Source: Roseateles saccharophilus (GTDB lineage Bacteria; Pseudomonadota; Gammaproteobacteria; Burkholderiales; Burkholderiaceae_C). Taken from it: a stretch of 64,000 bases of DNA. Under the pieces are notes generated by a model. That model was not told where the DNA came from. It did no database searches and worked only from the letters and a program-made list of their open reading frames with translations. The stretch spans positions 1-64,000 of the forward strand of contig NZ_SMBU01000017.1 of NCBI RefSeq assembly GCF_004342485.1. Direction: 5' to 3'. Numbering within the stretch: position 1 is the stretch's first letter; every line of letters begins with the position of its first letter. This document shows positions 8,805 through 17,854 of this stretch, piece by piece. Made by a program: the position numbers and the translations under genes.

Positions 8805-10543
8805 GCCTCGACATCGCAATGAATGCCTGGGGCTGGGCCCTGTTGAACTTCGTCTGGCAGGGCGCCATCGTCGGCGGCGTGGCCCTGCTGCTGCTGACGC
8901 TGCTGCGTGGCGCGCCGGCCCGCTGGCGCTACGCGGTCAGTGCGCTGAGCCTGCTGCTTTGCTTGGGCCTGCCGCTGGCACAGTGCCTGGACCTGGCCAC
9001 ACCCACCGAGGGCGATTTCACGACCGAGCTGGAGCCACTGGCCGAGCAGATGCCGGCCCTCGTCACCGCCTGGGCGCTGGGCACGGCACTGATGCTCGGC
9101 CGCCTGGGCCTGGGCCTGGCCTGGGTGGCACGCGCACGCCGCCGCAGCACCGCCGCACCCGCCGAATGGCAGGAGCGGCTGGACGGCCTGGCCCGCGGCC
9201 TCGGCCTGCGCCGCAAGGTGACGCTGCGCCTGCTGCCCGAGCTGGACGGCCCGATCGCGCTCGGCATGCTCAGGCCTTGCGTGCTGCTGCCCGCCGCGCT
9301 GCTGAGCCGCCTGCCGGTCGGCCTGCTCGAAGCCCTGCTGGCCCACGAACTGGCCCATGTGCGGCGCTGGGACTACCTCGCCAACCTGCTGCAAAGCGTC
9401 GTCGAGGCCCTGCTGTTCTTCCACCCGGTGGTGTGGTGGCTGTCGGCCCGCATGCGCGCCGAGCGCGAGCTGGTGGCGGACCAGATCTCGGCCGAGCTGC
9501 TGGGCGACTCGCGCCGCATGGCCCAGGCCCTGCATGCACTCAGCGAATTGCAGCCCCGGCCGCTGCCCACGGTCGCACTGGCGGCGCGTGGCGGCGAGCT
9601 GCTGCGCCGTGTCGAGCGCCTGCTGGCGCCCCGGCCCCAGGCCACCGGCTGGAAGCTGGCGCTGCCGGCCCTGCTGATCGCGGCGACCAGCTTCGTCGTG
9701 CAGGCCAAGAGCCGCAGCGCGCCCGACACGCCGGCGCCCGCCGCGCAGGCCCAGGCCGCGGTACCCGCCACGCCCGCCGAGGCACAGCAGGCCCCGCAAC
9801 TGCGCCTGCCGGTCAATGCCAAGCATGTGGTCGTCATCGACGACGCGACGGGCAAGGTGCTGATGGCCCGCGACGCCGACGCCGTCGTGCCCATCGCCTC
9901 GCTCACCAAGCTGCTGACGGCCATGGTCGTGCTGGACGCCAGGCTGGACCCGAACGAGAAGCTGCGCATCACCAACGACGATGTCGACACCCTCAAGCAC
10001 AGCCGCTCACGGGTGCGCGTCGGCACGCAGATGAGCCGCCAGGCCGCGCTGGAGATGGCGCTGATGGAGTCCGAGAACCGCGCCGCCTTCGCGCTGGCCC
10101 GCACCTTCCCCGGCGGCGACGCCGGCTTCGAGAAGGCCATGCACGCCAAGATCCGCGCGCTGGGCCTGAGCCGCACGTCCATCACCGACCCGACCGGCCT
10201 GTCGCCGGCCAACACCTCGACGGCCACCGAGATGGCCGCCATCACCGCCGCCGCGGCGCACTACGGCGAGATCGAGCGCATCACCAGCGTCAAGAAGACC
10301 ACCGTGCCGGTCGACGGCCGCAGCCGCGAGCTGCACAACACCAACCGCCTGGTAGGCGCCAAGGGTTGGAACATCCTGCTCTCCAAGACCGGCTACACCG
10401 AGGAGGCCGGCCGCTGCCTGGCGATGCGCATGATGAACGGCAAGCGCCCGGTCACCGTCGTGCTGCTGGATGCCGACGGCTCGGCCCAGCGCCTGCGCGA
10501 CGCGGCGCTGATCCGCAAGAGCCTGGCTCGCCAGCCCGCCTGA
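8801..10543 (+). CDS. M56 peptidase fused to an S11 DD-peptidase (BlaR1-like architecture)
   Basis: 580 residues with two complete enzyme signatures. The N-terminal part has membrane helices near 12-35, 43-60 and 85-110, and an M56 zinc-peptidase motif HELAH at 182-186. A further helix near 288-302 precedes an Ala/Pro-rich linker. From about 330 follows a PBP7/DacA-like S11 peptidase with all three penicillin-binding motifs: SLTK at 367-370, SEN at 424-426 and KTG at 529-531. BlaR1/MecR1 carry a class-D beta-lactamase-like sensor in that position; here it is a DD-peptidase fold with intact catalysis. Likely role: inner-membrane sensor or enzyme of cell-wall status or beta-lactams, signalling to the BlaI partner. 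The topology is inferred. Confidence 0.88.
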   Translation: MSLDIAMNAWGWALLNFVWQGAIVGGVALLLLTLLRGAPARWRYAVSALSLLLCLGLPLAQCLDLATPTEGDFTTELEPLAEQMPALVTAWALGTALMLGRLGLGLAWVARARRRSTAAPAEWQERLDGLARGLGLRRKVTLRLLPELDGPIALGMLRPCVLLPAALLSRLPVGLLEALLAHELAHVRRWDYLANLLQSVVEALLFFHPVVWWLSARMRAERELVADQISAELLGDSRRMAQALHALSELQPRPLPTVALAARGGELLRRVERLLAPRPQATGWKLALPALLIAATSFVVQAKSRSAPDTPAPAAQAQAAVPATPAEAQQAPQLRLPVNAKHVVVIDDATGKVLMARDADAVVPIASLTKLLTAMVVLDARLDPNEKLRITNDDVDTLKHSRSRVRVGTQMSRQAALEMALMESENRAAFALARTFPGGDAGFEKAMHAKIRALGLSRTSITDPTGLSPANTSTATEMAAITAAAAHYGEIERITSVKKTTVPVDGRSRELHNTNRLVGAKGWNILLSKTGYTEEAGRCLAMRMMNGKRPVTVVLLDADGSAQRLRDAALIRKSLARQPA

Positions 10544-10589
10544 GATCAACTGCCCCTCGCCCAATCTCGCCGCGCTGAACGCGGGCGAG

Positions 10590-10680
10590 CCTGGTCGGTC
10601 TTGCAGACCGCGCTGCGGACAATGCCGCAGCTCTTCGCCAGGCACGTCGAGCCCACTGGGCTCAACGTGTCCGGGCTCAG
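10590..10680 (-). repeat. Intergenic multi-hairpin element, copy E3 (inverted)
   Basis: Read on the minus strand this copy matches E1 over 46 bases: TGAGCCCGGACACG, 4 variable bases, GCCCAGTGGGC, 4 variable bases, CGTGCCTGGCGAA. The variable bases are TTGA/TCGA here against GGAT/ATCC in E1, so both sides changed while pairing is kept. The linker is followed by a 7-bp stem (GCTGCGG/CCGCAGC, 10611-10630) and a 6-bp stem (CGGTCT/AGACCG, 10594-10608). Confidence 0.75.
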
Positions 10681-10693
10681 CCCCCGGGGGGAC

Positions 10694-10731
10694 GGCGATG
10701 CTCGCGGCATCGAGCCGCGAGCACATCGCCA
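10694..10731. repeat. Long imperfect hairpin
   Basis: GGCGATG-CTCGCGGC pairs with GCCGCGAG-CA-CATCGCC around loop ATCGA: about 15 bp with a 2-base bulge. It sits between the inverted copies E3 and E2 and has no T-run, so it is not a classical terminator. Confidence 0.6.
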
Positions 10732-10757
10732 GCGCGGGCCGGCTTGGGAACTGGAGT

Positions 10758-10824
10758 CGGACACAGGCAGTCCCTGCGGACTGCTTGTGCCTACGCAAGG
10801 CCGATGGCCTCTGGCCATTGGCAG
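10758..10824 (+). repeat. Intergenic multi-hairpin element, copy E2
   Basis: H1 at 10762-10789 has 12 bp with loop CTGC and one G-T pair. The linker is GCCTACGCAAGG. H2 at 10800-10822 has 10 bp with loop TCT and one G-T pair. The flank CGGACACAG echoes CGGACACG of E1 and E3, and the linker aligns with GCCTGGCGAACG. The stems themselves are unrelated in sequence to those of E1. Confidence 0.7.
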
Positions 10825-10907
10825 GCCCGGCGCTCGGCCCGAAATACCTCGGCTTCATCAGCTGCGGGTGGCGCACAGCACCATGGAAAACTGAAACGGA
10901 GCCTCCC

Positions 10908-12038
10908 ATGCAAAGACGCCAGCTGCTCGTGGCGGGCGGCGCCCTGTGCGCTGCCCGGCCCGGCCATGCCCTGGACTTCGCCCCGCCGCGCGCGCCCGCG
11001 CGGATGCGCGCCGACATCGACCGCATCATCGACATTGCCGTCGGCATCCGCCCCTTCCGCGCGCAGGGGCCGCGCATCGAGGCGCAGCGCCTGCACGGCA
11101 AAACCGTGGTGCACCACTACGGCCACGGCGGCAGCGGCTGGTCGCTGTCCTGGGGCTCGGCCCAGCGTGCGTTGGCCCTGGTCCAGGCCAGCGGCGCGCA
11201 GCCCGGCCAGCGCATCGCCGTCATCGGCTGCGGCGCCATCGGCCTGACCACGGCGCGCACCGCCCAGCAGGCCGGCTACAAGGTGCGCCTCTATGCCAAG
11301 GACCGCCCGCCCCGCGTGCACTCCTCGGCCGCGACCGGGCTGTGGACGCCGGACTCGCGCATCGTCACCAGCGAGCACGCCAGCGAGGTCTGGTCGGCCG
11401 GCTGGGAGGCGATGGCGCGGGCGTCGTTCAAGATGCACCAGAGCTATCTCGGCCTGCCCTCGGGGCCGGTGGAATGGCATGACGGCTACGTCGTCGCCGA
11501 CGAGGGCTTCGACACGCCCTTGCCCCGCCACGCGGGCGAGCCGGACTACCCCGACATCGCCTCGCGCATCGCCGACCTGCGCCCGCGCGGCGCGGCGCTG
11601 GCCGCGGGCGAGCACCCCTTCGCCAAGCCCCATGTGCGCCGGTTCACGCAGCTGGTCTTCAACATCCCGGCCTACCAGCGCCTGCTGCTGGACGACTTCG
11701 CACGCGACGGCGGCGAGATCGTGCAGCGCGAACTGTTGAGCCCGAGGGACTTTGCCCGCCTGCCGGAGCGACTGGTCGTCAACTGCGCCGGCGACGGTGC
11801 CCGCAAGCTGCTGGGCGACAACAGCCTCACGCCGGTGCGCGGCCAGACGGCGCGGCTGATCCCGCAGCCCGAAGTGGACTATGCGCTGATCTACCGCGCC
11901 CACAACCTCGTCGTCCTGCCGCGCCGCGACGGCCTGCTTGTCGCGGCCATGGGCGAGGATGATTTCGGCAACGACGACCTGCGGCCCGACCGGGCCCAGT
12001 CCGAGGCCGCCGTGCAGCGCCTGGCCGGCCTGTTCTAA
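10908..12038 (+). CDS. D-amino-acid-oxidase-family FAD oxidoreductase, apparently circularly permuted
   Basis: 376 residues from ATG 10908. A twin-arginine-like N-terminus (MQRRQLLVAG) suggests export. Residues 70-83 (HYGHGGSGWSLSWG) match the C-terminal signature of D-amino-acid oxidases, yet here it precedes the FAD-binding Rossmann motif VIGCGAIGL (residues 105-113). The protein ends soon after the segment equivalent to the last strands before that signature. The order therefore looks like C-terminal block first, then the FAD fold. The substrate is unknown; D-Ala released by the neighbouring DD-peptidase is a tempting but unproven link. It converges on the chemoreceptor gene with a 4-base overlap of stop codons. 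Confidence 0.8.
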   Translation: MQRRQLLVAGGALCAARPGHALDFAPPRAPARMRADIDRIIDIAVGIRPFRAQGPRIEAQRLHGKTVVHHYGHGGSGWSLSWGSAQRALALVQASGAQPGQRIAVIGCGAIGLTTARTAQQAGYKVRLYAKDRPPRVHSSAATGLWTPDSRIVTSEHASEVWSAGWEAMARASFKMHQSYLGLPSGPVEWHDGYVVADEGFDTPLPRHAGEPDYPDIASRIADLRPRGAALAAGEHPFAKPHVRRFTQLVFNIPAYQRLLLDDFARDGGEIVQRELLSPRDFARLPERLVVNCAGDGARKLLGDNSLTPVRGQTARLIPQPEVDYALIYRAHNLVVLPRRDGLLVAAMGEDDFGNDDLRPDRAQSEAAVQRLAGLF

Positions 12039-13837
12039 AAGGTCTCCCAGTCGCCCTCGGCCTCGCTGGGCGCGGCGGCAACCTTGGGGGCCGGCAGCGG
12101 CGCGGCCGGCGCGGGCAGAGGTGCGCGTGGCGCCGGCGCGGCCTTGGCCACTGGCTTCGCCACCGCCGGCTTGGGTGAGGCCAGCGGCTTGCTGGCGGCC
12201 GCAGGCCTGGGCGATGCCACCGGCCGCGGCGCGGCAGGCTTGGGCGCGGCGCCACGCATACCGGCGGCCGAGCCCGCATCGACGCGGAAGACCGCCACCG
12301 CCTCGGTCAGCCGGGTGGTCTGCTGCCGCATGCTCTCGGCCGCGGCGGCGGTCTGTTCGACGAGGGCGGCGTTCTGCTGCGTGGCCTGGTCGAGCTGGCT
12401 GACGGCCTGGTTGATCTGGGTCACGCCCTCGCTCTGCTCGCGGCTGGACACGGTGATCTCGCCGACCAGGTCGGTCACCTTGCGCACCTCGTTGACCATC
12501 TGGCCGATGGTCTCGCGCGCCGACAGCACCTGGGCGCTGCCGCTCTCGACCTTGCCGACGCTGTCGCCGATCAGGCTCTTGATCTCCTTGGCCGCCTCGG
12601 CGCTGCGCTGCGCCAGCAGCCTCACCTCGCCGGCCACGACGGCGAAGCCGCGCCCCTGCTCGCCGGCCCGCGCCGCCTCGACGGCCGCGTTCAGCGCCAG
12701 GATATTGGTCTGAAAGGCAATGCCGTCGATGGTGCCGATGATGTCGGAGATCTTGCGGCTGGAGGCCGAGATCGCGTCCATCGTCGTGACCACCTCGCCA
12801 ACGGCCGTGCCGCCGGCGCCGGCCACCTCGGAAGCATGGTTGGCGAGCTGGTCGGCCTGGCGGGCGTTGTCGGCATTGGCCCGGATCTGCGCGGCCATCT
12901 CCTCCACCGACGCCGCCGTCTGCTGCAGGCTGGAGGCCTGGCTTTCGGTGCGCGCCGACAGGTCGGCATTGCCCTGGGCGATCTCGGCCGCCGCGACATT
13001 GATCTGGTCGCAGCCCTGGCGCACGCCCGACACCATGCGGGCAAGGCTCTGCGTCATCTCGTCCAGATTGCCCAGCAGCTGGCCGAGCTCGTCGCGCGAG
13101 TCGGCGTGCAGGCGCACCGTCAGGTCGCCGGAGGCCACGGCACGCACCGCCTCCGAAGCCTTGACCACCGGCCCCGTGATCGAGCGCGTGATGAGCAGTG
13201 CCGCACCGGCCCCGACGAGCAGGGCCGCCAGCGAGGCGCTCGCAAAGATCCACAGTACCCGACCATAGGCGGCCGATGCGGCGTCGGTGGCAGCGCCGGC
13301 GAGCTTCTCGTTGTGGTCCCACCATTTCTCGACGTTGTCGCGCACCGGCGCAAAGGCCGCACGCGCCGGGCCGAAGGTCAGGTCGCGCGCCGCCGTGGCC
13401 TGGGTCGGGTCCGCAAGGCCTTCATCCGAGGCCTTGATCACCTTGTCCTGTACCGCGAAATAAGCCGCCGCACCGGCGGCCACCTGCTTCAGCAACGCCC
13501 CGTCCTGGTCATCGCCTATCAGCAGGTCGTAGTCCTTGACGCGCTGCGCGAGGTTGGAGCGCGCCTTGGCGATGCGCTCGGCAAGCGACTTCTTCTCCTT
13601 GTCGTCGTCGGTCAGGATGTACTGCTGCTCGAGCCGGCGCGAGTCCGACAGGTCGACGTGGATCCGGTGGATGACGCGCAGCGAGGGCAGGACGCTCTCC
13701 GGGTAGAACATCGCGTGGCTGTTGATCGACTTCGCCAGCATCGCGCCGACGCCGGCCATCGCCAGCAACAGGGCCAGCAGCAGTGCGAAAGCCAGGCCGA
13801 GGCGCGTCCCGACGCGCAGATTCTTCAGGGTGTCCAA
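12035..13837 (-). CDS. Methyl-accepting chemotaxis protein
   Basis: 600 residues, TTG start at 13837 with GAGGGGA upstream. First transmembrane helix about 12-36, a periplasmic four-helix-type sensor to about 185, second helix about 192-215, HAMP domain about 216-270, then the coiled-coil signalling domain with the conserved hairpin tip (EIKSLIGDS and IIGTIDGIAFQTNILALNA region, about 365-420). An Ala/Pro/Lys-rich linker (about 525-590) leads to the C-terminal WETF, the tether by which CheR/CheB methylation enzymes bind such receptors. The ligand is unknown. Confidence 0.94.
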   Translation of the reverse strand: MDTLKNLRVGTRLGLAFALLLALLLAMAGVGAMLAKSINSHAMFYPESVLPSLRVIHRIHVDLSDSRRLEQQYILTDDDKEKKSLAERIAKARSNLAQRVKDYDLLIGDDQDGALLKQVAAGAAAYFAVQDKVIKASDEGLADPTQATAARDLTFGPARAAFAPVRDNVEKWWDHNEKLAGAATDAASAAYGRVLWIFASASLAALLVGAGAALLITRSITGPVVKASEAVRAVASGDLTVRLHADSRDELGQLLGNLDEMTQSLARMVSGVRQGCDQINVAAAEIAQGNADLSARTESQASSLQQTAASVEEMAAQIRANADNARQADQLANHASEVAGAGGTAVGEVVTTMDAISASSRKISDIIGTIDGIAFQTNILALNAAVEAARAGEQGRGFAVVAGEVRLLAQRSAEAAKEIKSLIGDSVGKVESGSAQVLSARETIGQMVNEVRKVTDLVGEITVSSREQSEGVTQINQAVSQLDQATQQNAALVEQTAAAAESMRQQTTRLTEAVAVFRVDAGSAAGMRGAAPKPAAPRPVASPRPAAASKPLASPKPAVAKPVAKAAPAPRAPLPAPAAPLPAPKVAAAPSEAEGDWETF

Positions 13838-13925
13838 GGCTGTCCCCTCTTCATCGTTGTGCCGGGGACTTTGCCCGTTTAGCCACGGGCAGGCAATGCG
13901 CAGGCGGGGCGCTGTCCGCGTCCTG

Positions 13926-14228
13926 TCAGCTTTGCGCTGCGTCGGTCTCGCTGAGCAGCAGCGCCAGCAGCACGGCCGTGCCCACCGGCATGAAGATGAC
14001 CACGGCGACGAACCAGGGCCAGAAGCTGCGCCCCGTGCGCCGCACCAGCTGCATCATGAAGACGCAGTGCATCGCGCCGGCCACGACCAGGCCCAGGGCC
14101 ATGATGACGAGGCGGCCCACCGGGGGCTCGGCCTCCTGGGCGCCGCTGACGAGCTGCCACAGGCACAGCCCACCCACGAGCAGGGTGATCAGCGCGTATT
14201 CGATGCCACTCTTGATTTGGGCTTGCAT
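13926..14228 (-). CDS. Small integral membrane protein
   Basis: 100 residues with three predicted membrane helices (about 12-30, 40-60 and 70-92) and a short cytoplasmic loop. No family recognised. It begins 16 bases after the mutY stop, so it is probably the last gene of a mutM-mutY transcript. Confidence 0.7.
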   Translation of the reverse strand: MQAQIKSGIEYALITLLVGGLCLWQLVSGAQEAEPPVGRLVIMALGLVVAGAMHCVFMMQLVRRTGRSFWPWFVAVVIFMPVGTAVLLALLLSETDAAQS

Positions 14229-14244
14229 GGCTCGGCTCTCTCTC

Positions 14245-15264
14245 TCAGCTTTCGTCGATCAGTTTCTTCAGCGGCGCGGGAAGCGCGTAACTCGCGAGTT
14301 TCTCCCGGGCGACCCAGGTACCGCCATGCGTCATACCCTCGGGTGCCCGGGCGCGCAGCGTGTGCAGCACCCAGTCGAAGTGGGTCAGCGCATGCTCGAT
14401 GCGCGGCAGCGTCTCCAGGCACGCATCCGGCAGTGCCGCGCGCGCGCCCGCCTCGTCGTCGAACATCGGCAGTGTCCACAGCCCGGCCCAGACGCCAGTG
14501 GCGGGCCGCTGCTGCAGCAAGACCTGGCCCCCGGGGCCCTCGACCCACAGCCACCAGTTCTCGCGCCGGCCGCGCCTGAGCTTCTTCGTCTTGACGGGCC
14601 AGCGCGTCGGGTCGCCGGCCTGCTGGGCGCGGCACAGCGGCTGCACGGGGCAGCGCGCGCAGTCGGGCGAGCGCGCCGTGCAGACGGTGGCACCCAGGTC
14701 CATCAGGCCCTGGGTGTAGCGGTCGACGTCCCGCTCAGGCAGCAGCTCGGTGGCATGGGCCCAGAGCGTCTTCTCGGCCGCGCTGCTGGCGAGGTCGCCG
14801 TCGAAGGCCAGCACGCGGCCGAGCACGCGCTTCACATTGCCGTCGAGGATGGCCACGCGCTCGCCGAAGCAGAAGGCCGCGATGGCCGCGGCGGTGGAGC
14901 GGCCTATGCCCGGCAGCGTCTGCAGGCCGGCCGCCGTGGGCGGGAACTCGCCGCCGTGCAGCTCGGCCACGGCCCGCGCACAGGAATGCAGATTGCGCGC
15001 ACGGCTGTAGTAGCCCAGGCCCGCCCACTGTGCGAGCACCTCGTCCAGCGTGGCCGCGGCCAGGTCGGTGACGCGCGGCCAGCGCTCGAGGAAGCGCTCG
15101 TAGTAGCCCAGCACGGTCGTGACCTGGGTCTGCTGCAGCATGACCTCGGACAGCCAGACGCGATAGGGGTCGCGCGTGTTCTGCCACGGCAGCGTGTTGC
15201 GGCCGTGGCGGCGTTGCCAGGCGACCACCGTCTTGCCGAAATCGGCGATCAACGCTTCTGGCAT
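14245..15264 (-). CDS. mutY: A/G-specific adenine glycosylase MutY
   Basis: 339 residues from ATG 15264, which overlaps the mutM stop by 16 bases; a longer frame exists but would extend further into mutM. Removes adenine mispaired with 8-oxoguanine. The segment [10 protein letters not shown] (about 38-47) holds the catalytic Glu, a helix-hairpin-helix and Asp lie in the [12 protein letters not shown]...LDGN region (about 115-145), and four cysteines in the pattern C-x6-C-x2-C-x5-C ligate the 4Fe-4S cluster (about 197-213). A C-terminal NUDIX-like lesion-recognition domain follows. Confidence 0.95.
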   Translation of the reverse strand: MPEALIADFGKTVVAWQRRHGRNTLPWQNTRDPYRVWLSEVMLQQTQVTTVLGYYERFLERWPRVTDLAAATLDEVLAQWAGLGYYSRARNLHSCARAVAELHGGEFPPTAAGLQTLPGIGRSTAAAIAAFCFGERVAILDGNVKRVLGRVLAFDGDLASSAAEKTLWAHATELLPERDVDRYTQGLMDLGATVCTARSPDCARCPVQPLCRAQQAGDPTRWPVKTKKLRRGRRENWWLWVEGPGGQVLLQQRPATGVWAGLWTLPMFDDEAGARAALPDACLETLPRIEHALTHFDWVLHTLRARAPEGMTHGGTWVAREKLASYALPAPLKKLIDES

Positions 15265-16067
15265 GACGGGCAGAAAAAGGTCGAACGCTGCCCCTGCACG
15301 ATGCGCCGGATGGCCGTGCCGCAACGCCGGCACGGCTCGCCCTCGCGGCCATAGACCTGGGCCTGCATTTGGAAACTGCCGGCCACGCCATGGGCGTCGC
15401 GGAAGTCGCGCAGCGTGGTGCCGCCGGCTTCTAGCGCCTGGCCCAGCACCGTGCGGACGGCCAGCGCCAGCTTGTCGGCGCGCGGCCGGCTGAGCTTGCC
15501 CGCGGGCAGGCGCGGGTCGACGCCGGCCATGAAGAGGGCCTCGCAGGCGTAGATGTTGCCCGCGCCGACGACGATGTCGCCAGCCAGCAGGGCCTGCTTG
15601 ATGGACACGCGCCGGCCGCTGAGCGCCGCGTGCAGGTGGGCGCCGTCGAAGCGTTCGTCGAAGGGCTCCAGGCCCAGGCCGCCGAGCAGCGTCGCCACCG
15701 GCTCGGCATCCAGCGCCGCTGCCCAGACGACGGCGCCGAAGCGGCGCGGGTCGGTCAGGCGGAGCAGGCCGCGGTCGGTGTGCAGGTCGAAATGGTCGTG
15801 CGCGCCGGGGGCGGGCGTCGTGTCCAAAAAGGCCAGCGAGCCCGACATGCCCAGGTGCATCAGCAATCCACCTGCCTCAGCGAGCGGAAGCCACAAATAT
15901 TTACCCCGCCTTTGCACGGCGCCGACGCGGGCACCGAGCAGGGTTTCAGGGTCCACGCCCATGGGCCAGCGCAGCGGTTTTCCCAGACGCAGGCCGGTCA
16001 CCCGGGCCCCGTGGATGGCGGCGGCAAAGCTGCGGCGCGTGACTTCGACTTCAGGTAACTCGGGCAT
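15249..16067 (-). CDS. mutM: Formamidopyrimidine-DNA glycosylase MutM (Fpg)
   Basis: 272 residues. Excises 8-oxoguanine. The catalytic N-terminus MPELPEVEV is intact (Pro2 nucleophile, Glu3) and the C-terminal zinc finger is present (CRRCG near 240 and CPSCQ near 266). It is coupled to mutY, giving a two-gene oxidative-damage repair unit. Divergent from the TPR gene with 41 bases between starts. Confidence 0.96.
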   Translation of the reverse strand: MPELPEVEVTRRSFAAAIHGARVTGLRLGKPLRWPMGVDPETLLGARVGAVQRRGKYLWLPLAEAGGLLMHLGMSGSLAFLDTTPAPGAHDHFDLHTDRGLLRLTDPRRFGAVVWAAALDAEPVATLLGGLGLEPFDERFDGAHLHAALSGRRVSIKQALLAGDIVVGAGNIYACEALFMAGVDPRLPAGKLSRPRADKLALAVRTVLGQALEAGGTTLRDFRDAHGVAGSFQMQAQVYGREGEPCRRCGTAIRRIVQGQRSTFFCPSCQKR

Positions 16068-16108
16068 TGGACGGAAATCATAATCAGACCCTGTTTGCCG
16101 GAGTTCGA

Positions 16109-17854
16109 ATGCCCCTTCCCTTCCGCCGCGCCGCTAGCGCCGCCGTACTGCTGGCCGCCCTGCAGGCCCAGGCCCAGACACCCGACGCCGCTCCAGCCGT
16201 GCCCGCAAGTCCGCCGCTCAACTCGGCAATGGACGCGCCGCTGTTCTACCAGTTGCTGATCGGCGAACTCGAGCTGAACGGCGGCCAGCCCGGCGTCGCC
16301 TTCCAGGTGCTGCTGGATGCCGCGCGCCGCACCGGCGACGAGGAACTGTTCAAGCGCGTCGTCAACATCGCACTGCAGGCGCGCGCCGGCGACCAGGCGC
16401 TGATGGCGGCTCGCGCCTGGGCCGACGCGCAGCCGAACTCGGTGGATGCCCACCAGACCGTCATGCAGCTGCTGGCCCTGCTGAACAAGCCGGCCGAAAT
16501 CCCGCAGCCGCTGACTGCGCTGCTGCGCGTCGCCCCCGAGGTGCAGCGCCCCGGCCTGATCGCCGCCCTGCCCCGCCTGTTCCAGCGCTCGCCCGATCCC
16601 AAGGCCGTGCTCGCGGCCCTGGCCCCCGTGCTGCAGGCCCAGGCCGGCGCGCTCAAGCCGGCCGCCCTGTTCGCCGAGGCCAGGCTGGCCCTCGCCGCCG
16701 GCGAGTCCGCGCGCGCCCTGACCCTGACGCGCGAGCTCGCCGCCGCCATGCCCGACGGCGACGACGCGATGCAGCTCGCCATCGACCTGCTGCCCAGCCA
16801 GCCCCAGGCCGAGGAACTCATCACCGCCCGCCTGCAGCAAAAGCCCGACCAGCACGGGCTGCGCCAGGCCTACGGGCGCGCGCTGGTCCAGGCCCAGCGC
16901 CCGGTCGATGCGGCGCGCGAGTTCCGCCTGCTGACCGAGTCGACGCCCGACAACCCGGCGCCCTGGCTGGCCCTGGGCGCCATCGAGCTGGACCAGAAGC
17001 ACATCCCCGCCGCCGAGGCCGCGCTGCGCGAGAGCCTCAAGCGCCTGGACACGCCGGCCGCCGGCACCGATGTCGAGATCCGCGCCCGTGCGGAGGGCCG
17101 CCAGAGCGCCTGGCTGATGCTGTCCCAGGCGGCCGAGCAGCGCGGCGACCTGAAGGCCGCCGAGGCCGCGCTGCGCAAGGTCGATGGCGCCGGCCTCGAC
17201 GTCAACTTCCGCCGCGCCAGCCTGCTCGCCCGCCAAGGCAAGCTGGCCGAAGGCCGCAAGCTGCTCCAGCCCGCCGCAGACGCCAGCGACCAGGACGCCC
17301 GCGCCAGCCTGCTGGCCGAGGCTCAGCTGCTGCGCGAGCAGCCGGACTACGCCGCCGCGCTCGCCGTGCTCAAGGCCGCCACCGAGCGCTTCCCCGGCGA
17401 CACCGACCTGATCTACGAGCAGGCCATGATGGCCGAGAAGCTCGGCCAGTTCGACGAGATGGAGGCGCTGCTGCGCCATGTCATCGAGCTCAAGCCCGAC
17501 TACCACCATGCCTACAACGCCCTCGGCTATTCGCTGGCCGATCGCAATGTGCGGCTGGCCGAGGCCAAGCAGCTGATCGAGCACGCGCTCAAGCTCGCGC
17601 CGGGCGAGCCCGTCATCGTCGACAGCCTTGGCTGGGTCGAGTTCCGCCTGGGCAACCTGCCCGAGGCCGCCAAGCTGCTGCGCCAGGCCCACAGCGGCCG
17701 GCCCGACGCCGAGATCGCCGCCCACCTCGGCGAGGTGCTGTGGGCCAGCGGCGCCCAGGACGAAGCCCGCCGCGTGTGGCAGGAAGCCGCGCAGCGCGAC
17801 CCGCGCAACGAGGCGCTGCGCGAGACCCTGGGCCGGCTGAAGGTCAAGCTTTGA
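16109..17854 (+). CDS. Secreted/periplasmic TPR-repeat protein
   Basis: 581 residues. Start ATG 16109 is chosen because a signal peptide follows at once ([20 protein letters not shown], cleavage near AQA). Tandem tetratricopeptide repeats fill the rest, including the clear unit around residues 465-500. A TPR protein upstream of lolB-ispE is conserved in Burkholderiales. It overlaps lolB by TTGA, so they are translationally coupled. Role unproven; envelope biogenesis is a guess from context. Confidence 0.85.
   Translation: MPLPFRRAASAAVLLAALQAQAQTPDAAPAVPASPPLNSAMDAPLFYQLLIGELELNGGQPGVAFQVLLDAARRTGDEELFKRVVNIALQARAGDQALMAARAWADAQPNSVDAHQTVMQLLALLNKPAEIPQPLTALLRVAPEVQRPGLIAALPRLFQRSPDPKAVLAALAPVLQAQAGALKPAALFAEARLALAAGESARALTLTRELAAAMPDGDDAMQLAIDLLPSQPQAEELITARLQQKPDQHGLRQAYGRALVQAQRPVDAAREFRLLTESTPDNPAPWLALGAIELDQKHIPAAEAALRESLKRLDTPAAGTDVEIRARAEGRQSAWLMLSQAAEQRGDLKAAEAALRKVDGAGLDVNFRRASLLARQGKLAEGRKLLQPAADASDQDARASLLAEAQLLREQPDYAAALAVLKAATERFPGDTDLIYEQAMMAEKLGQFDEMEALLRHVIELKPDYHHAYNALGYSLADRNVRLAEAKQLIEHALKLAPGEPVIVDSLGWVEFRLGNLPEAAKLLRQAHSGRPDAEIAAHLGEVLWASGAQDEARRVWQEAAQRDPRNEALRETLGRLKVKL

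Larger units (their letters stand above)
10544..10907. other. 364-base gene-free, hairpin-packed region
   Basis: No credible coding frame. The region contains at least six stem-loops: the inverted element E3 (10590-10680), a stem at 10694-10731 (15 bp with a 2-base bulge) and the element E2 (10758-10824). A further imperfect stem lies near 10557-10590. It separates the M56/S11 gene from the oxidase gene. Confidence 0.7.

Noticed and set aside
10544..10907. CRISPR array in the hairpin-rich gap
   Set aside because: The palindromes differ in sequence, have no regular repeat-spacer period and there are no cas genes.
13838..13925. Sigma-28 flagellar promoter before the chemoreceptor
   Set aside because: Candidates such as TAAACGGG or CAAAGTCC lack a matching GCCGATAA-like element at the right distance.
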